Of a stretch of 64,000 bases of DNA, positions 12,178 to 21,830 are shown one piece after another. Each line of letters begins with the position of its first letter. Position 1 is the stretch's first letter. Source of the DNA: Cymodocea nodosa (taxonomy: Eukaryota > Streptophyta > Magnoliopsida > Alismatales > Cymodoceaceae). Under the pieces are notes generated by a model. The model saw only the letters and a program-made list of their open reading frames with translations, was not told the DNA's origin and did no database searches. The translations under genes and the position numbers were made by a program. The stretch covers positions 8,956,501-9,020,500 of the forward strand of contig CM072336.1 in NCBI GenBank assembly GCA_036874045.1, written 5' to 3'.

Positions 12178-12404
12178 GGCCCAACAAATAAGATAAGATA
12201 AGATTGAGAGTTATTTTATTATTTTCGTGATTTTTGAGACATTTAGGTGGATAAGATAAGATGATGTGGGCACCACATGTTGTTCTTGACTCATTCTAAT
12301 AGTAACAACATGTGGTGCCCACATCATCTTATCTTATCCATCCAAATGTCTCGAAATCACGAAAATAATAAAATAACTCCCAATCTTATATTATTTGTTG
12401 GACT
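12178..12404. mobile_element. Foldback MITE with about 100-base terminal inverted repeats
   Basis: The arms at 12178-12284 and 12304-12404 are reverse complements with few mismatches, around a loop of about 19 bases. The ends read GGCCCAACAAAT and, in complement, AGTCCAACAAAT. There is no coding sequence. No convincing target-site duplication is seen, so the superfamily stays open. Its left side abuts the Copia gag remnant and its right side lies about 200 bases before the TATA box of the cysteine-rich peptide gene. A transcript would make a near-perfect hairpin, a classic small-RNA source. Confidence 0.85.
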
Positions 12405-12471
12405 GGGCTGTGGGGTGAAGCAATTTTCTTTGTTACGGTAATCCAATTGTCTTGGGTGGTACACGTTTCAC

Positions 12472-12612
12472 TTGTCAAACTCAAACGTGTCGTGTCGAAA
12501 ATTAATGCACGTTATTTCCATATCTATCAATTTATTTATCTGCCATGACCCAAAAAAGTCGTCTCCCTCTGTCACCACATCTGACTGCTTCCCATCCACG
12601 CTGGCTATAAAG
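12472..12612 (+). promoter_or_regulatory. Promoter of the cysteine-rich peptide gene
   Basis: A TATAAAG box lies at 12606-12612, about 90 bases before the start codon, which is a normal distance for a plant TATA plus a 60-70 base leader. Upstream are TGTCAA at about 12473 (the complement holds the W-box core TTGAC) and AAACGTGTCGTGTCG near 12482, an ABRE-like ACGTGTC. These elements would suit a defence- or stress-linked gene, but that is inference from short motifs. Confidence 0.6.
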
Positions 12613-12701
12613 AGAGAGCATCGTCGAGCTCTTCTTCTCATCAGCTCCTTAATTCAAATATTTCCTTCAACGCAAAAACAAGAGAGAAGAGAAAACCATC
12701 G

Positions 12702-13092
12702 ATGGCTCCTAAGCCTATTTTCGTGTTTACTGCCTTCTTGCTGGTCGTCATGCTCGTCACCTCGGACGTGCTGGTGAAAGCGGAGGAAGAAGCTGAAGGA
12801 GAAAACGCAGGTCACGAAACGTTCTTTCTACTTCTCTTCTCGACTGTTTGCTTGTATTGCATTCACTGGCAATCATGTGACATATATATATATTATTTTT
12901 CATTCACGCGCAGAGTTGTCATATGACTTGGATGCGGATGATGTCGGTGCGGACGGTGTTGGTGCAAACCAACTAAAAATCAGTACACGCTGCTGCGCAG
13001 GCAACTTTCGCTGCCTACGTTTGTGCACACGTAACGGCCGTCGCTACTGTTGTCTTTACCGCGTAGTTTGCACAAGGTTCTGCCCACGCTAA
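12702..13092 (+). CDS. Secreted cysteine-rich cationic peptide precursor (two exons)
   Basis: Exon 1 is 12702-12810 and exon 2 is 12914-13092, joined across a 103-base intron with CAG|GTCACG donor and GCGCAG acceptor; the product is 95 residues. Residues 1-27 are a signal peptide (MAPK, a hydrophobic core FVFTAFLLVVMLV, then a small-residue region). Residues 28 to about 60 are acidic (EEEAEGE and a D/E-rich stretch). The last 33 residues (63-95) hold eight Cys and eight Arg and no acid. The eight Cys form two copies of CC-x5-C-x3-C with a seven-residue linker, TRNGRRY. An acidic propiece before a basic disulphide-rich tail is the usual build of plant defence peptides made in the secretory pathway. 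I do not recognise the cysteine pattern as a defensin, thionin, snakin, hevein or lipid-transfer protein; the C-x3-C pairs recall alpha-hairpinins, but the CC pairs do not fit. No break is seen. It is the best candidate for a live host gene here. Confidence 0.8.
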
Positions 13093-13289
13093 TGAGCTTT
13101 CATGCATACGATGCTGTCTGTTGATGGGCGTGCATGTCTGTACTACCACCTACATGTAACAAGATAAATAAGCAGCACTAGGTCATGTGTAAGTGTTGCA
13201 CAGAATAAGCATTATCCATGCAATTAAGCTTCAATATATATACTTAATTGCCTCATCAAATTTAAACTTATATATATATACATATATAT
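13093..13289 (+). terminator. 3' untranslated region with polyadenylation-like signals
   Basis: After the stop codon at 13090-13092 the sequence has GATAAATAAGC near 13165 and GAATAAGC near 13203, both close to the plant near-upstream polyadenylation element, followed by T-rich sequence and TA repeats up to about 13289. The exact cleavage site cannot be read from DNA. Confidence 0.4.
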
Positions 13290-14141
13290 AGAGAGAGCAG
13301 CAGCAGCAGCAGCTAAGAAGAAAGGACTGGAATCTTGATGATGAGAGCCGATGTGCAAACAAACTTGAATTGAGTGGATAATAGAATAAAAATTTAAAAT
13401 CACGTATATACTTGCTGCTTTACTTGCCTACTTCCATCACATTTATCGTCAGCACATACGTAGTCCTGAACTAATATGGATGGTATTTGTCAAAAAAACT
13501 TCACAGTGTTTCTTGTAAAGTCAAGCGGATGGATCTAGAATATCGAAAGAGAGAAATAACTATGGACATATGTTGACGGCAATATCTTAGAAATGGGAAT
13601 CATTGATTAAATAATCATAATAAGAAATTGATATACACATATTGTAATTATTTAAAATGTAAAGTCACATATACAAGAACTTTATAAAAAATATAAATTT
13701 AAAGATATATATGGTGATCAGGCGTGTCGAGCATTTAAGATATATAAGCTTGGGAGGAGGATGGACGTTCGAGCATCTAACATCCCATCATGAGCATCGA
13801 TTGCAGTTTGTGTCGTCCGTTTCACCATTTCTATCGTAAAGGTAGATGGATGGCGTACAGCAAAGGCTAGACTCTCTTTCAACAACACATACTCCCACTT
13901 TCACACTCCTACCTTGAGACTAGAGAGACACTCCTGCAAGAAAGAAAGGTGGATTTTATTTCTCGATGAGGCATGTTAAATTTGTTGTGACGCAACAGCA
14001 ATATTGTCTATACTTTGTGGTCACAGTTCTCTTGGTGCGACCTTGGCAGCTTGCGATCGGAAAGTACGTGGCTGTTGTCTCGGCGTGATCGCCCACAGCA
14101 TCGAGACGTTTGTTGTTGCTGTGGAGTTTGCAAGTCCACCT
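13290..14141 (-). repeat. Inverted copy of 1588-2440 (module A piece)
   Basis: This segment is the reverse complement of 1588-2440 with only scattered differences; it shares some variants with the third copy at about 62220-63070 rather than with copy A. Its inner end is a GA run followed by a CAG run, its outer end GCAAGTCCACC. With 1588-2440 it forms an inverted pair about 10.8 kb apart that encloses the first Copia remnants, the MITE and the peptide gene. No protein family was recognised in it. Confidence 0.85.
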
Positions 14142-14900
14142 ATTTAAAGTATCTTGGGTTTGTCAGATTTAAAGAGTTCTTTTTTAGGTCAACAATCATT
14201 ACATAACTATCTATTCAAGTACAAAAATCTCGTGTTCAAACAAGTCAATAAACTCTCAAAATTTTTCTCTTTTTCCCTCTTTTCTTCTTTTCAACACAAT
14301 ATATGAACGTATTTCATTAATACAGATGCAATAAAACACAAATCTCGTATATTCCTATTCTTATTATTTACTGAAAATATGAATCCATATCAATAAGCTC
14401 ATACTTTTTCTGTAATTTAATAAGATCTACACATAAATCATTCTACAAGTTTAATCAATCAAATTAAATGTATCATTGATCATATGTATTTCCTTTAATC
14501 CAAAAATCAACATTTCAGCTATTTCAGGATTTCAGATAATTTACTGTGTTTTAGTTAAACATTCTGATTTCTTTTAAAATCGTGAAATTGTTAAACTCAT
14601 AAATTTTAGCAAAAATATAAGATACTATATCTAGATTTGTATGAGTATTAAAATTGGTAGCATCTTATATAAGATTATAAATATAACATTTCAGTTGTTA
14701 CAGTTCTTTAAAAAAAAAATTTTTGCAGTTTCAATTATCGGATAGTTATAGCAACTTCAACTTCCATAGAACTTTTGCAATACTATTTTAATTCTTCTAA
14801 CTAACAAAATTACATGTGATTGTTACTTTAATTACCTCCCCTCATACCTACATTTTGCATTATTCTCAATGTAAAAGATTTTTTAGTAAATACAGTACTT
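14142..14900. other. AT-rich interval, nothing recognised
   Basis: There is no open reading of note, no LTR end and no known repeat. The complement of the Athila LTR, expected if Athila-1 ended here, was looked for and not seen. Confidence 0.4.
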
Positions 14901-14904
14901 GCAG

Positions 14905-15116
14905 TAGGCATGAATATTGTTTCGTTGACTTACACCTAACTCAACAAACTTAATTCGTTGAGTTGATGAATAACTCCACGAACTGAGTTTAAATATAAAT
15001 TTAGGATAAGTAATTAATTGCATACCTTGTTCTTTTGTATCTCCTTCAATATCTTTCGCTTTTTTGAATCTGAAAAACTTTTCATTTACAATTAAAAGCA
15101 GAATATATAACAACAA
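14905..15116 (-). other. Possible small exon and palindromic spacer downstream of the F-box gene
   Basis: On the minus strand, TTTTTCAG is followed by a 45-base coding-like piece (FKKAKDIEGDTKEQ) and then GGTATGCAATTAATTAC, a good plant donor. The following intron-like stretch holds the palindrome family (14930-14990: AACTCAACAAACTTAATTCG and relatives). The GGTATGTAATTAATC donor-like site near 18030, in front of the gag, is strikingly similar. This may be a remnant of a spliced 3' part of the F-box gene or of the element that carries it. Splicing is only inferred. Confidence 0.3.
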
Positions 15117-15295
15117 AACATAACTTGTTAATCAGTGTCTTGTGTGGAACCTAGACTCCTATGCCTTTGGTGGCTCACAAGCAAGCCAGTTGGTTTCTCA
15201 GAACAGATACCAACAAACTAGATTGATATTTTTGTTTTCCTTTTCCTAAAAATAAATGCAGACTACACACAACATTAAAAACATAGAATCATACT

Positions 15296-16432
15296 TTAAG
15301 AACATGATTGAAAAGTAGTAACAAATGGAATAAACGTGTCAGTCCAAGCAAACTTTTTTGGCATAATTCTTCTTGCTATTAATTCTATTTCAATGCAGTA
15401 TATTTTCCTTTTTAATTTGTAAACTTGCAGTATGTTATCAATACTAAATATAAGTGTATTTCCATTAATGAAATGAAATGCAGAAATAGATCCTCTTCTG
15501 TTCCAATATAGTGTAGCTGTTTCTATTTCTACATCTATTTCAATATATTCCTCTTCCCACTTCCATTCATTTAGGTCTTTTATAATCCATATTTGAAATT
15601 TCTTCAATTCATCCCACCATCTTATCAGACATAAAGTAGGATCATCATATTCATTATACCACATTCTTAATTAAATTTTATCATATTCTGCAGATGGTGG
15701 TTTAGCTATATCACTTGGTATAGGTAATATTTTTATAAAATCGTCATAATTGTCTATGCTTACTATGTATAAATCAAATCTAAATGCAACTGATATATCT
15801 GTGACTAGATATATATATCTATCAAGTATGACATGTATGTTGTTAATTAATGATTTCTGTCTTAGATATATCATAGTATTTTCAGTCCAAGATCTATTTA
15901 AAAAATTATACACACTTAAGCATAAATCTTCATCCCAATTTCCAGTTGGTCTCCAATAATATAATTTTTCAGGAATGATCAAATTTTTATCAGAAAATAT
16001 TAAAGCTAACCCACAATTTTAAGTTGGTATTTCATATCTATTAGGCCTTCCTATATTCCATTCTTCTCTTGTGAGAGGATTTCTAATTAAAATATCAGGT
16101 AACAGAATTGCATACCTTGGTTTGGTTCTATATATAATTAATTCTTCATCTATCCCCATAATATGATCTATTCCTTCTAATGTATTGGGTGGAATTCCAG
16201 CAGTTTCTTCCATATTCAGATATTTATAGTTAATTGAACTACGATTAAATGACTTCCATAAAAATCCATCTCTAATCTTAGTCATTTTTGCAGCTTGTAG
16301 TCCATGAAAATATTTTTCTCTAACATAGTCTTTAATATCCTTTGATACACAACACAATCTGCATAGATCTTTAGCTGAAAAGTTACTCAGTACTTCCCTT
16401 AGTGCATCCTGCGATAATTTCATCAATTCCAT
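15296..16432 (-). pseudogene. F-box protein, probably captured host gene
   Basis: The start chosen is the Met of MELMKLSQDALREVLSNF, because the F-box begins there at once. Residues about 5-50 form a clear F-box (LSQDALREVLSNFSAKDLCR then a C-V-S-K core), the Skp1-binding part of an SCF ubiquitin ligase. The rest, about 330 residues, has the beta-rich make-up of a plant F-box-associated domain, with IRNPLTREEW in place of the usual 'NP-T-R-W' phrase and W-rich strands near the end. Total length, about 378 codons, is normal for the family. The frame is constant through the whole length, but about two in-frame stops interrupt it, so it is a recent or decaying pseudogene unless the assembly is wrong there. 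It lies about 220 bases behind an Athila gag on the same strand, with palindromic spacers on both sides, which suggests capture by a retroelement. A normal host gene next to an insertion is the alternative. Confidence 0.7.
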
Positions 16433-16498
16433 CTGTTCTGATTTTGTATGACATAAACAAAAATTAATAGATACAAAATTAACATAGCTACTACACAT

Positions 16499-16630
16499 CC
16501 TCGTGGAGTTAGGTTATAACTCAACGGACTAAGTTCGTTGAATTAAGTAATAACTCTACGATACTATTAACTATAAGTAAACTTACATTTTTTTTTATGT
16601 ATTTTTTTTCTACTTACTATATTATACATA
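16499..16630 (-). repeat. Palindromic spacer between gag and F-box
   Basis: The spacer holds TAACTCAACGGACTAAG followed by TTCGTTGAATTAAG (16515-16545) and TAACTCTACG, members of the window-wide palindrome family. On the minus strand a GTAAGTAG donor-like site lies near 16617 and acceptor-like GTGTAG and AAATCAG sites come just before the F-box start, so the spacer could be an intron. This is not proven. Confidence 0.5.
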
Positions 16631-16650
16631 GTTACTTTAGTTATGATGTT

Positions 16651-17991
16651 TCATTCGGTTACCCTCCTAGAGGAGGTGTCAATTTCATTAACAGTTTTGT
16701 TAACAGGGTTAGGTACTATTTGCATTGGCAATCCTCTAGTAGTTCTAACTTCTATTGATTCTTTCTGTCTAGGGGGTATATTTCTATTTATATTTTGATT
16801 TTGAATTGCAACATTTCCAAATACAAAATCTAGACGATTGTTTAATTGTTGAATTATCTTTTCTAACTTCTCTATTCTAGATCCTTGTTCAATCAATGCT
16901 TCATAATTTATATTCTTGTCATTTATATTTTCTCCTACTTGGAAATTGTTGTTTCTCCAAGATAAATTCGAGTGATTTCTCCAATTAGGGTTATATGAAT
17001 TTCCAAAGTTATCTTTTTAGTTTCTAGCATAAATAATATCTAAGTCATTAACATTTGCACTTTTTTCTACTAGTTTCTGATTTAATGATAACTCTTCTAT
17101 TTTCTTTGTTAATTCAATTAATTTAACTTCAAGCATAGTGCTTGAATTTATTTCATGCATTCCCCTTGGCAATATTCTTTTATCTGCAATAACTTCAGCT
17201 GAGTTCTCCCACTATGCAATTCTTTTTGCAAAGTTTTCTAAGTATGCCCATGCTTCTTTACTACACAATTTTAAAAATCTATTCTGATAAGTAGATTCTA
17301 ATAAAGATTTCATTGAAACATCTATGCCTTCATAAATTATACCTATCAATTGTGCTTTACTCATTGCATGATGTGGACATTGAGTCAGTAAATCTTTCAA
17401 AATATTTCTAGAATGATTCTCCTTATTTTTGGCTACACATTAATATTTCCTTTTTCTTTTTAATTGTTTGATGTGTTGGATAATATTTTTCTAGAAAAAC
17501 ATAGCAAATTCAATCCATGTAGAAATTGAATCAGGCGACAGAGTATATAACCATCTCTTAGTTGTGTCTTTTAAAGCAAAAGGGATATATCTAAGTTTAA
17601 TAGCATCTATACTCATGTTCAGCATTTTCATTATTTGACAAACTTCGTTAAATTCTCTAAGGAAATAATAGGCATCCTCTTTTTCTAATCCATGAAAATG
17701 TGACAATTGACTAATATAATTAGATTTCAATTCAAACTTATCTCTCTCAAAGTTTGGCAATCGAATACATGAAGGTTCATCAACTAATTCAGGATACAGA
17801 ATTTCGCCTAATGGTTTCTCTACTAGAGCAGTCATATCTTTGTTTTCTTTTAAAGAAAGGTTAGCTACACCCTTAAGGATTTCGTTAAAGTCTAATTTAG
17901 ATAATTTTTCAGTACGTCTCTGTGTTGAATAATCCTGTGTAGGTGTTCTTACTAATCGTTTAGTGTTAGGAGAACGAATCCATGTGCTCAT
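16651..17991 (-). pseudogene. Athila-type gag (Retrotrans_gag domain)
   Basis: The 17491-17991 part encodes LPNFERDKFELKSNYISQL, then FREFNEVCQIMKMLNMS-like sequence and LRYIPFALKDTTKRWLYTL, the hallmark core of plant Gypsy gag. 17212-17400 continues it (LLTQCPHHAMSKAQLIGIIY), and 16651-16896 holds the coiled coil and proline-rich linker seen near the end of Athila gag. The gene is broken in several places. Oddly, it lies downstream of the Athila-1 3' ORFs, while Athila-1 itself has only a gag tail after its PBS. It may belong to another, mostly lost Athila. Confidence 0.8.
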
Positions 17992-18956
17992 AAACTCTTA
18001 ACATAAAATAAGATAGCAAAAGATTAATTACATACCAGTCTTAAGCTTTATAATCAATAAATAGTTGTTGACGGATGAAGTTGAATCAACTGCTTCTCCT
18101 TCCAGTTTCCCAACGAATTTTCTTTTCTCAAATGCTGGTAACTTGTAAACAACATTCTATTCTATATTTATAATGCACGTCCATAAAGCAAATGAATCTC
18201 GTTGCAAGAACGTGACTTGTAACGTGCAGTATGGTTCCTACTTTTATGGTATGTGTGCCACTTTTAATTTCAAATTTCAGTAACTGCTAAACCCATGAAG
18301 TTTCGTTCGTGGCTAAAAGAATAATCGTTTAGCTTAATCCACAAACTAACCTCGTTGAGTTACAAATAACTCAACGGAATAGCTTCGGTTACTGCTGCTA
18401 ACTCCATGGACTAACTTCGTTGAGTTACAAATAACTCAACGGAGTCACCTTATACGATATTATTGACCTCGTGGAGTTAAGGTTAACTCAACGGACTTAC
18501 TTCGTTGATTTAACACTTAGCAGATTTTCTAAAACTTACTCCTCATATTAACTTCTATATATAAATTTTTCCTGCATTTTTCTAACTTAAATAAAATTAA
18601 ATACATGTCATTAATGCATCATTCTTATTAAAACTCATTTAAATCTGAACATTATAAAAATATTTATCTTGCAGTTCATTTTATGTTATGTAGAATTTAA
18701 ATTTTTCTTTACAGTATGTAGATATTTTTATGCATTAATCTGTAATTGGGCCTTTAATCTTGTCCTTCAGCAGATTGCATAATGTTTCACAATTTATATA
18801 ATACTTAAGATAATTCATTCATTTATATCATTCATTCACAAATAAGCATGTAAAAATATCTGAGAAGTATACATTCATTAATATGAATAGTTTTACATTT
18901 CATTCAGTTAGATATCTTTCATACAAATATAAGTACAAGTGGACGAACAATATAAT
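17992..18956. repeat. Spacer with an array of palindromes
   Basis: Between gag and the Athila-1 3' ORFs. The arms CGTTGAGTTA and TAACTCAACG, separated by CAAA, occur twice in perfect form at 18353-18376 and 18418-18441, with further half-sites to 18520. From 18540 to 18956 the sequence is AT-rich with nothing recognised. A leader-like stretch with a donor-like GGTATGTAATTAATC (minus strand, near 18030) precedes the gag start. Confidence 0.7.
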
Positions 18957-21170
18957 TTAATCTCTCTTCCTAAGTTCATCTACTTCCTTCTGGAGTTTTT
19001 CTAATTGTAGCTCTAATTGGTTAATCCTTTCTATAGCTCCTGTAATTCCTCCAAAAGGTTCAGCAATTTCTGCAGCAGCATAGTTTCGGTACTCTTTTAC
19101 TAAAATGGTTCTTGATCTTATCCTTTTGAATGCCCATTTAGTGAAATCGATACCGTTCACCATTAGTAGTGGAATTCAGATCTCCATAAAATAATTTTTT
19201 CTTCACTATTCTCAACTTGGAGATAAAAACTACAGACCAATTTATCTAAATTTTGTTTACAACTACATATGTGGCCCACTTGACAAATTGACTCAGTTTT
19301 ATATCATGGCCTTGTCATTGGTAGACATTCTTAGTTAAAAAGTTAGCTATCATGTGTGCTTTACCATTTAACTGCTTTAGTCTATTTAATAATGGCACAC
19401 GAGGATTGATAGCTAAACAATCCTTTATGGTCGATTCTATCCACTCGATTACAGTTGTGTCTTCATTTTTCAATCCTAGAATGTTATGGAGAAGCTCTGG
19501 TGTTATCTGTACATCAGCTTCCTCCATGTTGGAAATTAATCCACTTTCTCCTTCTCTCAAATTTGCATAAAAGTAGGGCACTAGATTTTCATATACTACT
19601 GCTCTCTTTTTTGATAAATAAACTGCAGTAGACCTTGGAACTCAAATAAATCTTTGATTTCTTGCATTCCGTCCCAATTTACTGGTCTACTGTAAATGAT
19701 ATTATAACCCCTTATCTCTTGGTATTTATTATAAGCTTCCTGACTCCAAAAGTGTACTTTATTTAAAATTGTTGTTTTAGTTGGGTCAGGAATGTGAATT
19801 TGTTGCTCTAGAGGGGTTCGTTCTTGAACTTACTCTTCCATAAGTTGAGCTTGAATTGGCTAGGAATGCTTGGTAGATTCCTTCATTTTTGCTTCTACTT
19901 TTGTTTGCGGTGGAGAGCCGACAAAACTCTCTACTCTGTCTTGAATGTTTTCTACAATTTGTTGAAGAGTTCTTTGCTCTTCAGTGGAATCTGTCGAGAC
20001 ATCTCTTTCCATATGTACTTGTTCAGCTTCCTATACGGTTCCTTCTTCTTCTTCTTCCTCCTGACTACCAATCTGCATTGTCACTGTTCTTTCTGATTCT
20101 GTGGCAGATTGGGATGGAGTTCCGGGCAAATCAACTTCTGCCCTAATTTTTGTTTCTTCTATTTGTACAGGTTGTAGATTAGTTTCAGCCTATTTTCCTT
20201 CTCTACTCTCTTGCTGTTGCTGCTCCTGCTCCTCTTCAGAATCGAATAGTAGGTTTACAAAATTTGGCTCTACAAGCCCTATTGATATTTGTCTTTTAGA
20301 TTTAATCTCTTCTTGATGTTCAAGCACTATCTTTTTTCCTTTACTTTTTCTAATTAATTGTGCTTGGTCTTCCTCTTCCTCGTCTAAGATTAAATCCATA
20401 AAAATAGGCTCTATAAGCCTTTAAGCCACAGGTACTAGCTCTTCCTGTTTAATTTTTTCCATATTTACTAGTCTCGAAGGACTAGCTTCAGCTTCTCTTG
20501 CAGCACTTGATTTAGTTGCTTCCTGTTCAACTTTAATTTTGTACTAGACCCTCAACTTTTCTTCGACCCTTCTTTTCTTTATGGCATCATACAAAATATG
20601 TGCCTTGGCTATAGCTATTCCTTCTTTATCTCCTTGGTCTCTTGCTATTTTGACCAAGCTAGCAAACTCTTTATCTTCTTCAATTCTCAGCCAAGCAAAT
20701 GCTACTCGTGGTAATGGCTCTGTTGGCTGAACTAGAGGTCCTAGCTGCTGTTCCTCAAGGACAGGTCTTTCAATAGTCGATTCCTCCTGTTCTTCTTCTA
20801 CTTGTTGCTTCCGCCTCATTTCACCCCTTGCACGACCAGTAATGCGCCTTTTGAACCATAATCTGGCCTTGCGCTGGATTAGCTCTAGGGCTACTTCGTT
20901 ATTTGGCTTGATTTTTCTTTCTTTACTAATAGCAATTTTTATTGCTACTCTGATTATTGTTTCCATTATCTAGGGTTTTTGTATACCCAAATCTACTAAA
21001 ACTCTTCTCAAGTTGAAAAGTTCAGATTCTACTTTCTGTAGCTCTTTTTCTCTTGTCGTATTCTTGATTTTCTATCGCGTGTGCCATTCCTCTGACTCTT
21101 TCAGAAATTTTGATGTGTCAACAGCATCTTCTCAAAACTCAGGCATCATCTTCCTCATCATGGAGTTACG
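18957..21170 (-). pseudogene. Athila extra 3' ORF region (transposon-associated protein, env position)
   Basis: 20966-20544 encodes a basic, then glutamate-rich protein (PNNEVALELIQRKARLWFK near the start, IAKAHILYDAIKKR near the end), whose relative stands in the same place in Athila-2 (38515-39102). Then come an acidic stretch (20399-20190, long E/Q runs) and the YFYANLREGESGL and ITPELLHNILGLKNED segments (19581-19315) that match the putative plant transposon protein domain found in Athila-type third ORFs. A terminal coiled coil (19163-18957) ends in ELRKRD. The role is unknown; the position is that of an env gene, but no signal or fusion peptide was seen. It is a broken fossil with many interruptions. 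Confidence 0.65.
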
Positions 21171-21299
21171 CAATAGCACAGAGTCGCTCTGATCTCTATT
21201 GTTCTAAGTTCTAAATGATTCTACGGATAATGCCCCCAAAACCCAAAGTTTAAGATAAATAAGCCCTAAGTTTAGGTGGGTAATCAGGTCATTTCCCAC

Positions 21300-21450
21300 A
21301 CCAACTCTCGCTCTCTCATCCGTGGAATTACGATTAACTCCACGAACTAAGTCCGTGGACTTAACTACAATACTCCGTTGAGTTATAGTTAGCTCAACAG
21401 GGTAAGTTCGTTAACTTATCCTAAACTCAACGAACTTCCCGTAAAGTTAT
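21300..21450. repeat. Palindrome cluster behind Athila-1 pol
   Basis: Half-sites GTGGAATTACGATTAACTCC, CTCCGTTGAGTTATAGTTAG, CTCAACAGGG and AACTCAACGAACTT follow each other within 150 bases. The same kind of cluster lies in the same place in Athila-2 (39280-39440). Confidence 0.75.
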
Positions 21451-21479
21451 ATCTAATAAAAATACTTAAGATAATAATT

Positions 21480-21830
21480 TTTCTTTGGTCAAGACCGAAG
21501 AGTTCCGGTTTAATCGCTCCTACTTTTTCTATATTTTAAAAATTATTCGATCAAACCGTTATATTCCTCGGTTGAACCGAAATTAAATATTTTCTTTCTT
21601 TCCACATTTTTTTACTAGTTGAACTGATACTCTACTTCGGTAAAACCGACATTTTTACTAAATAATATATAGATTTTTTTTTTTATGTTTTTATGTTTAG
21701 GTTAGACCGATGGATCCTATCGGTTGAACCACAACAATTTTTTTTGTGCTTCAGTAAAATCGATAACTCCTTTCGATTTAACTTTAACTATGTTTATATA
21801 ATTTTTTTTTTTTTAATAAAATAAAATAAT
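21480..21830. repeat. TCGGTT/AACCGA array
   Basis: Alternating sense and antisense phrases of the type CGGTTGAACCGA (GAGTTCCGGTTTAATCG, TCGGTTGAACCGAAAT, TTCGGTAAAACCGAC, TAGACCGATGGATCC) are separated by T-rich spacers with a period of roughly 50-70 bases. It lies between integrase and the 3' ORF of Athila-1. A worn version sits in the same place in Athila-2, and a third, isolated one at 59810-60310. Confidence 0.75.

Noticed and set aside
12472-12777. Plus-strand frame overlapping the start of the peptide gene
   Set aside because: It runs through the TATA box and leader in another frame, while the signal-peptide frame at 12702 has splice sites and a cysteine-rich second exon.
14142-14900. 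3' LTR of Athila-1 at the low end
   Set aside because: No TGTTTAG start, no CCCAAACA end and no LTR inner phrases were found here, so the 3' end of Athila-1 was left open.
19824-20316. Overlapping plus-strand frames rich in Leu, Phe and Ser
   Set aside because: They are complements of the Glu- and Gln-rich stretch of the Athila extra ORF on the minus strand; hydrophobic look is a side effect.
18957-20966. A true envelope gene behind Athila pol
   Set aside because: Position fits, but no signal peptide, fusion peptide or membrane anchor was seen; the visible parts fit the plant transposon-associated domain and coiled coils instead.
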